Positions 21,861-31,745 of a stretch of 64,000 nucleotides of DNA are shown here, one piece after another. The notes under the pieces are model-generated. The model was given only the letters and a program-made list of their open reading frames with translations. It had not been told where the DNA came from and made no database searches. This DNA is from Odobenus rosmarus divergens. Lineage: Eukaryota; Chordata; Mammalia; Carnivora; Odobenidae. How positions within the stretch are numbered: the first letter of the stretch is position 1; each line of letters starts with the position of its first letter. The stretch is from assembly GCF_000321225.1 (NCBI RefSeq), contig NW_004450302.1, forward strand, positions 2,289,156 through 2,353,155. Reading direction: 5' to 3'. A program made the position numbers and the translations under genes.

Positions 21861-23439
21861 GGTGGTGAGTTAAAATAGATTTGATTTTTATGACTACTAA
21901 TATTATTTAAAATGAAGAAAAATAATGAGATCCTTCAGTATGTAAATAATGCTTTATGCTCACATTGTGAATGTAGTAGATTAATCAGAGAGTCAGTGAG
22001 GCCTACAGGAGACCTGTGGTTCACGGGAAGGAAATAACGTTTTATTCTTTATTTTTTATAATTATTGCTATATGTAGCATAGTACTGATTGAATAAAAAA
22101 TTGAGATGTTAGGATTGTTAGCATATACAAACATATTTAGCAAATTTTAATTTAGGAAAATCTGAGGTAGATTTTATTAAGGAAAGCAGGAGTTACTTTA
22201 TAATTACCAATTGTGTCATTCATTGGTAATACAGATTGGCTTTCATAACAAAAGCTCCTTCATAGAGGTATGTGCTTATTAAAGAAAAGGTATTAGCTAC
22301 ATAAGTTGACAGCCACCATGGGCTCAAACAAGTTATGAAAACTGAATATACAGCCTTAAAATAAAATGTGGATCCAAATACCCAGAAGCACCCCCATTTG
22401 TCCATTTGTAAGATTTGTAACAAAAATTCATATGAATGGAGTTAAGAGTTCTAATGGAGAGGTGGAGGGAAGAGCTGTATCAGTGCTAGGAAAATGGTAG
22501 AGTTCATATAGCATCAAAGTTGTCCTGCAAGAGTTTCGGCACCTCACGTCTAAAGAAAACCAGAAACTCTCTCAGCTGCTGGAAGGACAATGTTACAGCG
22601 GTTAATCAAAAAGAAGAACCATAGCCTTAAAATTTGATTTAAGCAGTCTTCATTTTCCACAGTAGTAAATTTTCTAGATACATTTTGTAGACCTCAAAGT
22701 ACTGGAAAGAAAGCTCCCATTCAAAGGCAATTTATGTTAAAGTACTGTAAATGATACTTATTTTTTTTCCATTTGAAATATATAGTTGTGCTGTAACAAC
22801 AAAAAAAAAGTATTATATCCCTCTTGAGGCCTGTCTTGGCAGAAGAAAAGAACCACAATTAACATATAAAGTGACAAACTAGGAAAGGTCATCAGAGATG
22901 GGCATAATGACAGTGAGTAAGGCAGATGCCTGTGGGGCCAGGGAAGCTGAGGCATTTGTTGCCTGAGGACCCAGACATTCTTTGTGGAAGGGAGTAGGGT
23001 AATTTAAAAGAAATCTACTGGACCAAATAGCATGCTTGCACAAATCTTGAACAGAAAACAAACTATAGTCTGGAAGAATGCATGTGAGAGAGGTTCTGAA
23101 ATTTGGATGGGGCCTAAATGGTACAATGATTAAGAGTGCTTGCCTTCTTTTTGTTATCGTTAGAACATTTTGCACATCAAGGACTGTTACCTTTCTGGAA
23201 AGACTGGCCAATTTTACAAATAAGATGAGCTACCTCACCTTCTGTGTTCTCTAAGGAAGAGTGTGTTTTTTAATTATGGCTAGTCCAAATCCTAGAGACA
23301 TAGGCAAGAGTGCCTCCTTGTCAATAAACCACACTCAGAAAACCCAGAATTGGAATACATATTCATTTGATTTATTTGATAAATAGGCTTACTATAACAA
23401 TTTGGCCAGGATCTCAAAAGAAGTATCTTTAAAAAGGTT
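21861..23439. other. no confirmed gene; one weak - strand exon-like signal
   Basis: About 1.6 kb without SINEs or recognised L1. A - strand frame at 22879-23211 (110 codons) has no family I recognise. A separate exon-like signal on the - strand at 22504-22580 is described among the findings. Confidence 0.5.
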
Positions 23440-23700
23440 TTTTAACATTTAAAAAGTTGTCATAGTTAATATATACACAAGGTCCAATTCAAAGAGTATC
23501 AGTGGTATACAGAACAAATTAAGCGTCCTTTCTTCCCTCCACAGAGGAGATAAAGTTACCAGTTTCATATGTATCCTTCCTCAGATGTTATATGCATTCA
23601 CAGACATGTATATATTTATGTATGTACATATGTATAGTGTATGTGTGTGTGCCCACAAATGATGGCATGCTGTATACATAGGACATAGTTTTATTTACTT
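23440..23700 (-). mobile_element. old L1 3' UTR fragment, antisense
   Basis: Blocks like accagtttcatatgtatcct, also present at 37200. Confidence 0.6.
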
Positions 23701-23760
23701 ATAGTCAAAATTATATCTTTATTACTTTTTAAAAACAAGACATTTAAAACTCAATTTATA

Positions 23761-23941
23761 GGGACGCCTGGGTGGCTCAGTTGGTTAAGCGACTGCCTTC
23801 GGCTCAGGTCATGATCCTGGAGTCCCGAGATTGAGTCCCACATCTTCTCCCTCTGACCCTCTTCCCTCTCGTGCTCTCTATCTCTCATTCTCTCTCTTTC
23901 AAATAAATAAAAAAAATTAAAAAAAAATCTTTAAAAAAACC
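23761..23941 (+). mobile_element. CAN-SINE, internally shortened
   Basis: The part usually reading cgggctccctgctc...gcctg is missing (cccacatcttctccctctg). Target copies ctcaatttata at 23750-23760 and 23942-23952. Confidence 0.92.
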
Positions 23942-24289
23942 CTCAATTTATAAGTCTATCTTGTTATGAAATTTGTAGGTCTGTATTGTCATGAGTCAAC
24001 TTTTATTATTAACACAAAGTGAATTTGCTGTAGTTTTAAGTGTAAGATTTTTCTTGTCACAAATTTATATGTACTTTGGTTACATTCAAATTTTGCTTCT
24101 GTTTGGTATACTACTAACATACACACTCATGCTTATACCCAAACATGTATTTATAAAAGAATTTTTTCTGAAATGTAGCACTCCATAAATAATTTCAGCA
24201 AGAGTCCTTATTTATACATATATAATGAATTAGTTGCAGTTGAATTAATAAGAATTGTGATGCATTATCTAGAAAAGAGTATTATTTTA

Positions 24290-24425
24290 TAATAGTCATG
24301 ACCAGACACTGTGCTAAGCATTTTACATAGAGAATGTTGTATAATCTTCAAATGACTAAGAAGTAGGTAATGATTTTAATTTTATAGCTGTGAAAACAGA
24401 GACTCAGATTGTTGAATAACCATAT
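24290..24425 (-). repeat. MIR fragment
   Basis: cactgtgctaagcattttac, then tgaaaacagagactcaga: core and 3' part of MIR in antisense. Confidence 0.7.
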
Positions 24426-24455
24426 ATTCTCTCCTATTATCTCATTTAAAAAATA

Positions 24456-24649
24456 TATTTTTTAAAGATTTTATTTACTTATTTGTCAGAGAGAGAGAGA
24501 GAGAGCACAAGCAGGGGGAGCCGCAGTCAGAGGGAGAAGCACGCTCCTCGTTGAGCAAGAAGCCCTATGTGGGACTTGATCCCAGGACCCTGAGATCATG
24601 ACGTGAGCCCAACGCAGATGCTTAACCAGCTGAGCTACCCAGGCATTCC
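24456..24649 (-). mobile_element. CAN-SINE
   Basis: Head gagctacccaggcattccc. It opens a run of six SINEs in about 1.3 kb. Confidence 0.9.
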
Positions 24650-24666
24650 CTAAATACATGTAGTTT

Positions 24667-25065
24667 GAGGATTTTATTTATTTATTTTTTTTTTTAAAGA
24701 TTTCATTTATTTATTTGAGAGAAAGAATGAGAGAGAGAGAGAGCACATGAGAGGGGGCAGGGTCAGAGGGAGAAGCAGACTCCCTGCCGAGCAGGGAGCC
24801 CGATGCGGGACTCGATCCCGGGACTCCAGGATCATGACCTGAGCCGAAGGCAGTCGCTTAACCAACTGAGCCACCCAGGCACCCAAAGATTTTATTTATT
24901 TATTTGAGAGAGAGAGTGAGCGAGCATGTGTGGGGGGAGGGGCAGAGGAAGAAACAGACTCCCCACTGAGCAGGGATCCTGATGCAGGGCTCCATCCCGG
25001 GACTTCGGGATTATGACCTGAGCTGAGGGCAGACACTTACCCAACTGAGCCACCCAGGTGCTCCT
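24667..25065 (-). mobile_element. CAN-SINE (outer) with a nested CAN-SINE at 24687-24884
   Basis: Outer copy is 24885-25063 with its displaced tail at 24667-24686. The nested copy has the gagaaagaatgagag / gactccctgccgag subtype. Outer target copies ccctaaatac and ccctaaaatac. Confidence 0.88.
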
Positions 25066-25071
25066 CCCTAA

Positions 25072-25096
25072 AATACACACACACACACACACACAC
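25072..25096. repeat. (CA)n microsatellite
   Basis: Twelve CA units, then a short TA run. Confidence 0.95.
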
Positions 25097-25107
25097 GTAT
25101 ATATATT

Positions 25108-25296
25108 TTTTAAAGATTTTATTTATTTATTTATTTGACAGAGACACAGTGAGAGAGGGAACAAAAGCAGGGGGAGTGGGAGAGGGAGAAGCAGGCTTCC
25201 TGCTGAGCAGGGAGCCCGATGCAGTGTTCGATCCCAGGACCCTGGGATCATGACCTGAGCCGAAGGCAGACGCTTAATGACTGAGCCACCCAGGCT
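25108..25296 (-). mobile_element. CAN-SINE with altered head
   Basis: Ends ccacccaggctcagtat in place of caggcgcccc, so the first bases of the element are lost or changed. Confidence 0.9.
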
Positions 25297-25319
25297 CAGT
25301 ATTTATATATATGTATGTA

Positions 25320-25513
25320 TTTTTTTTTAAGATTTTATTTATTAATTTGGTTGAGAGAGAGCACAAGCAAGGGGAGCGGCAGACAGAGGGAGAGGGAGAA
25401 GCAGGCTCCCTGCTGAGCAGGGAGCCCGCTGCAGGGCTCGGTCCCAGGACCCTGGGATCCCATGACCTGAGCTGAAGGCAGATGCTTAACTGACTGAGTC
25501 ATGCAGGCACACC
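25320..25513 (-). mobile_element. CAN-SINE
   Basis: Head gagtcatgcaggcacacc; GA-rich run with gttgagagagagcacaagc. Confidence 0.9.
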
Positions 25514-25607
25514 AATATTTTAAAATATTTTTTAAAATAAATAAATTTGTAATAATATTTTTAAATATTTTAAAATATTTTTATTAAAATGTTTTTAAAA
25601 ATAAACA
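25514..25607. repeat. AT-rich low-complexity DNA
   Basis: Repeated tattttaaaatatttttt units between two SINEs. Confidence 0.8.
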
Positions 25608-25757
25608 TTTTTTAAAGTTTTATTTATTTATTTTACGGAGAGACTGTGGGGGGAGGGGCAGGGGAGAGGGAGAGAGAATACTCAAGCAGACTCCCAGCTG
25701 AGTGCAAAGCTCAACACGGGGCTCCATTCCAGGACCCTGACAGCCACCCAGGCACCC
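25608..25757 (-). mobile_element. CAN-SINE with internal deletion
   Basis: ggaccctgacagccacccag: the segment between ccctg and gccaccc is missing. Confidence 0.88.
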
Positions 25758-25796
25758 CAAAAATAAAAAAATATTTTTAAAAGTTTTTTGGTCAAG

Positions 25797-25879
25797 CTGC
25801 CTGGCTGGCTCAGTTGGTAAAGCATGTGATTCTTGATCTTGGGGTTGTGGGTTTGAGCACCACATCGCACGTAGACATT
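25797..25879 (+). mobile_element. short CAN-SINE
   Basis: Target copies ttttttggtcaag at 25784-25796 and 25880-25892. Confidence 0.88.
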
Positions 25880-25899
25880 TTTTTTGGTCAAGGTTAAGT

Positions 25900-26340
25900 T
25901 TGGTCAAGTTTAATTTTATCATTTCTTAGTGATATAGTAAAGTGTCTGCTTATAATGCTTAATTTACATATATGCATTTTAAATAATGTTATATAAAACA
26001 TTGATATGTTAGTATTAGACTAATGTAAACAATTTGGAAGTATAGCTTTTTCTTTTCTACTTCAATGAAGCATATTTATTCAGACTTTTCATGTATCTTT
26101 ACCATATAAATGGCTCTCCACTCTTTGAACAATCTAATAGTTCCAACAGCAAATAGTATCTTCTGAAGTATTTGAGATAGATCCATTTTTGACTCGATGT
26201 ACTCTGTTGTAGCTGGAAATTTTATCCCTAGCCGTAAGTCCCTATTTATATAACATTAGTAAAAGTGTTATTTTGTTAATACATCTAATATGGGTAGTAT
26301 TGATGCTCTCCATGACACAGTCACTTAGTGTATTGCTTTT
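25900..26340. other. no gene recognised
   Basis: AT-rich intron; no repeat or coding signal identified. Confidence 0.6.
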
Positions 26341-27470
26341 TGAAGTGATTCATTTATTCTGCTAATATTTGACTGAACATACTATGTGCCAGAAACCATT
26401 CTAGCATTGGAGGTAGAGGACAAAACCAAGAATCAACATTCCAGATACATATATTTGATTTGGAAAGACACAATAGCAAATATGTAAAGTTGTGATAAGT
26501 GCTCAGAAATCACAGTAAGAGGATGTGGAGTTAGGATTGTTCTTTAAGGTGATGAAACAGATCTCTAAATAAGTGATTGACATAAAATATGTAGATATTT
26601 GAGGAAAGAAACTTCTAAGCAGCTGTAGAAACCCTGAGGTTGGAGAATGCCTGCAGAGTTTGAGGAACAACAAAGGCACTGGCAGCAAAATGAGTTGTAG
26701 TTATTGTATATCCTCGATAACATTTTTGTTTTTAGTCCTTTTAGATTTATCCATTCTTGTGGGTATGTGGCAGTATGTCATTGTGGTTTTAATTTGCATT
26801 TCCCTGATGACAAATGATTTTGGGCATTTTTTTGTTTTTTGGCCATTGATGTATTTTCCTTTGTGAAATTGTTTGAGTATTCTGCCCATATTTTAATAGT
26901 TTTTAGGTATATCCTCTGTAAAATATTTTCTCTTAGTCTGTGGTTTTCCTATTCATTTTCTTCACAATGTCTTTTAATAATCACAAGTTTTAAATATTAA
27001 TGAAATTTGATCTATCAAATTTTTTTTCTTTTATGGCTAGTGCTTTTTTGGTCTTCTCTCAGAAATATTTAGCAACCTCAAGCAGAATTTCATTCTGAAC
27101 ATTATGGGACTGCATTAAAGGCTTTGATCTCACTGATTACCCTGGCTGCTGTGCGAAGAATACATTATAAAGCAGCAAGAGCGGAAACAGGCTAGTTAAG
27201 AGGCTACTATGGTAGTCTAGGAGAGAAATAATTGTACATTGGACTGGGGTTGTAGTGATGGGGGCATTGAAAAATCTGGAGTTAAAGATACAGGCTACTG
27301 AATTTGCTTATTTGGAATGTGTTATGAGAGACAGTCATGGAGGGAAGCAGTTCGGATGATTCTGTATTTCTGGTTTGAGCCACTGGATAAATAGTGGTGC
27401 CATTTACAGAATATCCAAAGCTACAATTGAGCAACGTTATTTTAAAGTCTAATGTATGTTTGTCAAGTAG
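26340..27470 (+). repeat. ancient mammalian interspersed repeat, family not assigned, split by an L1 fragment
   Basis: Left part 26340-26690 (ctatgtgccagaaaccattc; gataagtgctcagaaatcac; tttgaggaacaacaaaggca) and right part 27095-27470 (taccctggctgctgtgcgaa; gcaagagcggaaacaggcta; gtggtgccatttacagaata) follow the order of a widespread old repeat that I cannot name with certainty. Confidence 0.55.
26690..27070 (-). mobile_element. L1 3' end fragment, antisense
   Basis: attgtggttttaatttgcat, ccctgatgacaaatgatttt, ttctgcccatattttaatag: L1 3' end on the - strand, inserted in the older repeat. Confidence 0.8.
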
Positions 27471-27548
27471 TATGTTGTTCAATATAAAGTAATTGGAAGA
27501 GTGTCCCATAATACAAGAGACTTTTTAAGAAATTCAAATATATGATTA

Positions 27549-27755
27549 TGGGGCACCTGAGCTGGCTCAGTCAGTTAAGTGTCTGACTCTTGGTTTGGGC
27601 TCAGGTCATGATCTCCTGGTCATGGGATCAAGCCCCAAGTTGGGCTCTGTGCTCAGCACAGAATCTGCTTGATCCTCTTCCTCCACCTCTGTCCCTCTCC
27701 CTGCTCAGGTGAGCACACGTGCGCTCTCTCTCTCAAATAAATTAAAAAAAAAAAA
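27549..27755 (+). mobile_element. CAN-SINE, older subtype
   Basis: Head ggggcacctgagctggctca with gactcttggtttgggctcag. Target copies aattcaaatatatgatta (27531-27548) and aattcaaatgtatgatta (27757-27774). Confidence 0.93.
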
Positions 27756-27925
27756 GAATTCAAATGTATGATTACTACCGTCTTTTCTAAGAAAGAATTT
27801 TAGAGGAAATTTTACTGGTTTTTTTTGTATACATGTAATAGAGTTGGTATGCATATTTGGAAGCATGTGCTAGAATGGAATCTAGCAATACAATACTTGA
27901 TTGTTTCAACTTAACTGCTATTCTT

Positions 27926-28260
27926 GGAGCACCTGGCTCACTCGGTGGAGCATGTGACTCTTTTATTTTTTTTAAGATTTTATTTATTTATTTAGAGAGC
28001 ATGCATGTGTGCACGAGCAGGGGGAGAGGGGAGAGAGAATCCCAGGTAGAGTCTGTGCTGAACGTGGAGCCTTGATGCAGGGCTTGAGGCAGGGCTCGAT
28101 CTCACAACCCCGACATCATGACCTGAGCCAAAATCAAGAGTCAGACGCTTAACACACTGAGCCACCCAGGCACACCACATGTGACTCTTGATCTCAGGGT
28201 CGTGAGCTCAAGCCCTACATTGGGCATGGAGCCTACTTAAAAAAAAAATAAAATAAAAAT
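27926..28260 (+). mobile_element. short CAN-SINE interrupted by a - strand CAN-SINE
   Basis: Outer + copy is 27926-27962 plus 28190-28258. The inserted - strand copy occupies 27963-28177, with identical target copies catgtgactctt at 27951-27962 and 28178-28189. The head-to-head order could fold as a hairpin in RNA. Confidence 0.92.
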
Positions 28261-28449
28261 AGGGGCACCTGGATGGCTCAGTTGGTTAAGTGTCTGCCTT
28301 TGGCTCAGGTCACGATCTCAGGGTCCTGGGATTGAGTCCCACATTGGGCTCTCTGCTCAGCGGGGAGTCTGCTTCTCCCCCTCACTCTCCCTCTGTGCTC
28401 TCTCTCTCTCTCAAATAAATAAAATCTTAAAAAAAAAATTAAAAAACCC
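28261..28449 (+). mobile_element. CAN-SINE joined to the previous block
   Basis: Inserted in the A tail of the short copy. The whole cluster is flanked by ctgctattctt at 27915-27925 and 28450-28460. Confidence 0.93.
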
Positions 28450-28460
28450 CTGCTATTCTT

Positions 28461-28789
28461 TTGGTTTTTTATCTTCATTACCAATTTGAAGCTTTTTTGT
28501 GCATTTATAAAAACAAGTTAGTTTTAATAATCCTTTATGGAGATGGTCTTTGATCATAGACCATAATGCTGTTTTATATTTTTGTCAGAAAAGTACATTC
28601 TTAAGCATTAAGGTGATTCTTGGCTTCCCTGTAGACTTAAGTATGATTCTATATGTGGGAATCAAGTTTGAGCAAATCTTGAGTTATTATCAGCAAAAGT
28701 CATTGTTTCAGTAGTGATTTCATCGTATTGTATATATGCCAAGTTGTAAGTTTCTTTTCAAATTTATAGGAATTAGTTTATGATAGTAG
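28461..28789. other. no gene recognised
   Basis: Unique-looking AT-rich intron. Confidence 0.6.
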
Positions 28790-28950
28790 AAAGAATTTTG
28801 GAATAGGAAAGGAACTGAATTCTAGTCCAGCTATGTGAACTTAGGCAAATCATTAACTTTATATATTTCATTTTCTTCATCTGTAAAATGAGGAATAATT
28901 GATTAAAGTTCTTTTAAAATCTGAGATTATAGCTTCTTACTGGTTTTGTG
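28790..28950 (+). repeat. MIR fragment
   Basis: ctatgtgaacttaggcaaat, cttcatctgtaaaatgagga: MIR core in sense. Confidence 0.75.
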
Positions 28951-29208
28951 AAGATCTAGCTTTATAAAGATGTTTGAACCATCATGATATTAGAAACATT
29001 GAAAATTCAATCTTAGGGTGATTCATAAAAAGAAATGAACTGTGGGCATCTTGCCTGGCTCATAGAATGTTATTAAATCTGAATCACTGTTACCTATATC
29101 AAATTTAAGTCCATGACTAATAAAGCTACCTTTTCTCTCTTAATAACAGTTTCATTGAGATACAATTCATATACCGTACAATTCACTCATTTAAAATGTA
29201 CAATTCAG

Positions 29209-29558
29209 GGGGCGCCTGGGTGGCTCAGTTTAAGTGTCTGCCTTTGGCTCAGGTCATGATCTCAGGGTCTTGGGATCGAGTCCTCGCGTTGGGCTCCCTA
29301 CTCCGGGGAGTCTGCTTTCCCCTCTGCCCCTCCCCCCCCACTCATGCTCACACTCTCTCTCAAATAAAATCTTCTTTTTTTTAAAAGATTTTATTTATTT
29401 ATTTGAGAGAGAGAATGAGATGGAGAGAGAGCATGAGAGGGGGGAGGGTCAGAGGGAGAAGCAGACTCCCTCCAGGACTGTAGGATCATGACCTGAGCCA
29501 AAGGCAGTCGCTTAACCAACTGAGCCACCCAGGCGCCCACAAATAAAATCTTTTTTAA
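29209..29558 (+). mobile_element. CAN-SINE with a - strand CAN-SINE (29374-29539) in its tail
   Basis: The + copy was cut in the tail; caaataaaatctt is duplicated at 29361-29373 and 29540-29552. The inserted - strand copy lacks about 35 bases (ccctccaggactgtagg). Confidence 0.93.
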
Positions 29559-29574
29559 AAAATGTACAGTTCAA

Positions 29575-29787
29575 GGCACCTGGATGGCTTGGTTGGTTAG
29601 CATCCAATACTTGGTGGTTTTGGCTCAGGTCATGATCTCAGGGTTGTGAGATCGAGCCCCAAGCTGGGCTCCATGCTTAGCCCAGAGTCTGCTTGAGATT
29701 CTCTCCCTCTCCCACTGCGTGCATACACATGCGCATGTGCTCTTTGTCTTTCTGTCTCTCTCTTTCAAATAAATCTTTAAAAAAATT
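29575..29787 (+). mobile_element. CAN-SINE, older subtype
   Basis: Head ggcacctggatggcttggt, with ccaatacttggtggttttgg in the middle. It sits at the same target as the previous copy. Confidence 0.92.
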
Positions 29788-30515
29788 AAAATGTACAATT
29801 CAGTGGTTTCTAGTATGTTCACAGAGTTGTGTAGCCATCACCAGAATCAGTTTTAAATGTTTTCATTAGCCCATAAAGAAAGTACATTTCACCTCAAACT
29901 TACAGCCCTAGGCAACCACTAATCTACTTTCTATCTCTCTAGATTTGCCTATTCTGAACATTTCTTATAAATATATGGCCTTTTGTGTCTGGTTTCACTC
30001 ACTTAATATAATATTTTCAAGGTTTATCCATATTGTAGTATGTATCAACACTTTATTTCTTTTTGTTGTCAAACAGTATTCCATTATATACCACATTTTA
30101 TCTGTTCATCATTTGATGGACATTTGGGTTGTTTCCACTTTTTGGCTATTATGAATAATGCTCCTACGAACATCTGTGTTAAGTTTTTGTGTGGGTATAC
30201 ATTTTTATTTCTCTTGGATATATATATATATCCCCACTAGGAGTGGGATTTCTGGGTCCTCTGGTAAGTCTACTTAATAATCATTTGAGGAACTTCCCCA
30301 GGCTGTTTTCCCAAGTGGCTGCACCATTCAACATTCCTACCAGCCTCTACATTCCTTCCAGCCATGTATGAGGGTTCCAGTTTCTTTACATCCTCCCTGA
30401 CACGTAGCATTAGCTGTCTTTCTGGTTATAGTCATCTTAGGTGTGAAATGGTGTCTCATTGTGGTTTGATTTGCATTTCCCTGATGGTTAAGGATATTGA
30501 GCATCTATTAATGTG

Positions 30516-30918
30516 CTTATTAAGGCTAGCTCTTTCCCTAAAGAGTCAGCTGAGCATTCTGAAGTATCAAATAAGCAATGTCTTCTCACTCCTGCTAGAG
30601 AGTAAATCAAAGCCTAATTTAATCCACACATCTGTTTTCACCTTTATTTCTGTAAAATGTAACAATGAAGAATTTTATTGGAAGTAAGTATGACCTGTGT
30701 TTTAGTTAGAATTGTTACCTGTCTTTGGTTGGGGGACAGAACTTTCATTGATATATCTTTAACACTGAAATCTCGGCAATTTGCACAATCTTTCAAACGT
30801 TCATGAGTAAAACTACGTAGAAAGTATCTTAGTCACACGAAGATGGCAATGAAGCGTGTCTGGGAATCTGGCAGAAAACCTTTTCACATTTATAGAAGGA
30901 GTATTTCCCTTCTATCAT
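30516..30918. other. no gene recognised
   Basis: About 400 bases of intron with no repeat identified. Confidence 0.6.
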
Positions 30919-30933
30919 AAAAGTTTTGTGGAA

Positions 30934-31127
30934 GGGGCGCCTGGGTGGCTCAGTCGTTAAGCGTCTGCCTTCGGCTCAGTTCATGATCCCAGGGTCCTGG
31001 GATCGAGCCCCGCATCGGGCTCCCTGCTCGGCCAGGAGCCTGCTTCCCCCTCTCCTACTCCCCTGCTTGTGTTCCCTCTCTCGCTGTGTCTTTCTCTGTC
31101 AAATAAATAAATAAAATCTTTTTTAAA
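30934..31127 (+). mobile_element. CAN-SINE
   Basis: Close to the young consensus. Target copies aaaagttttgtggaa (30919-30933) and aaaagttttgtgaa (31128-31141). Confidence 0.95.
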
Positions 31128-31260
31128 AAAAGTTTTGTGAATTAATACAAGATATATAACTGTTTCAGGAGCATATTTAATTTGGGATGTGAACTAAAAT
31201 AGGTTAGTCTGAAATGATACTTTTGTTAATAGAAAATTTATTGAGAATATTTAGTTTTAG

Positions 31261-31555
31261 GGGCACCTAGCTGGCTTAGTTGGTAGAGTGTGTGACTCTT
31301 GATCTCAGGGTCTTGAGTTCAAGCCCCAGGTTGGGCTTAGAGCTTACTTAAAAAGGGGGGGGTAGTGCCTGGGTGGCTCAGTCGTTAAACATCTGCCTTC
31401 GGCTCGGGTCATGATCCCAGGGTCCTGGGATCGAGCCCCGCATCGGGCTCCCTGCTCAGCGGAGAGCCTCTTCTCTCTGTCCCTCTGCTGCTCCCCCTGC
31501 TTGTGCTCTCTCCCTCTCTCTCTCTGTCAAATAAATAAAATCTTAAGAAAAAAAA
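31261..31555 (+). mobile_element. two CAN-SINEs in tandem just upstream of an NPEPPS exon
   Basis: A short copy (31261-31351) is followed by a full copy (31361-31555) in its tail; both are enclosed by identical gaatatttagttttag at 31245-31260 and 31556-31571. Ends 112 bases before the exon at 31668. Confidence 0.94.
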
Positions 31556-31667
31556 GAATATTTAGTTTTAGTAGAGATTTTGCTCTTAAAAATGTTAATT
31601 GCTGCAGTCTGGATTTTGTCTTAGTCCAGTTAGATTTGTGAAGTAATGTTTTTAATTTCCATTCCAG

Positions 31668-31745
31668 AAATACATGCTACAGGATTTAACTATCAGAATG
31701 AAGATGAAAAAGTCACCCTGTCTTTTCCTAGTACTCTCCAAACAG
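31668..31745 (+). CDS. NPEPPS: NPEPPS exon (residues 114-140, probably exon 3)
   Basis: 78 bases between acceptor attccag and donor gtaagag. The first two bases complete a split glutamate codon and the last base opens a split glycine codon. It translates as [20 protein letters not shown] followed by STLQT, identical to the human protein as I recall it. It is part of the N-terminal beta-rich domain of M1 aminopeptidases. It lies far from its neighbours: more than 31 kb of intron upstream and 9.6 kb downstream. A SINE pair ends 112 bases before it. Confidence 0.96.

Larger units (their letters stand above)
29140..30515 (-). mobile_element. L1 3' end, antisense, hit by three SINEs
   Basis: 3' UTR (cagtttcattgagatacaat; ggcaaccactaatctacttt) continues to the ORF2-proximal end (ttgatttgcatttccctgat). 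Target sequence aaaatgtacaattcag is present three times around the SINEs. Confidence 0.85.
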
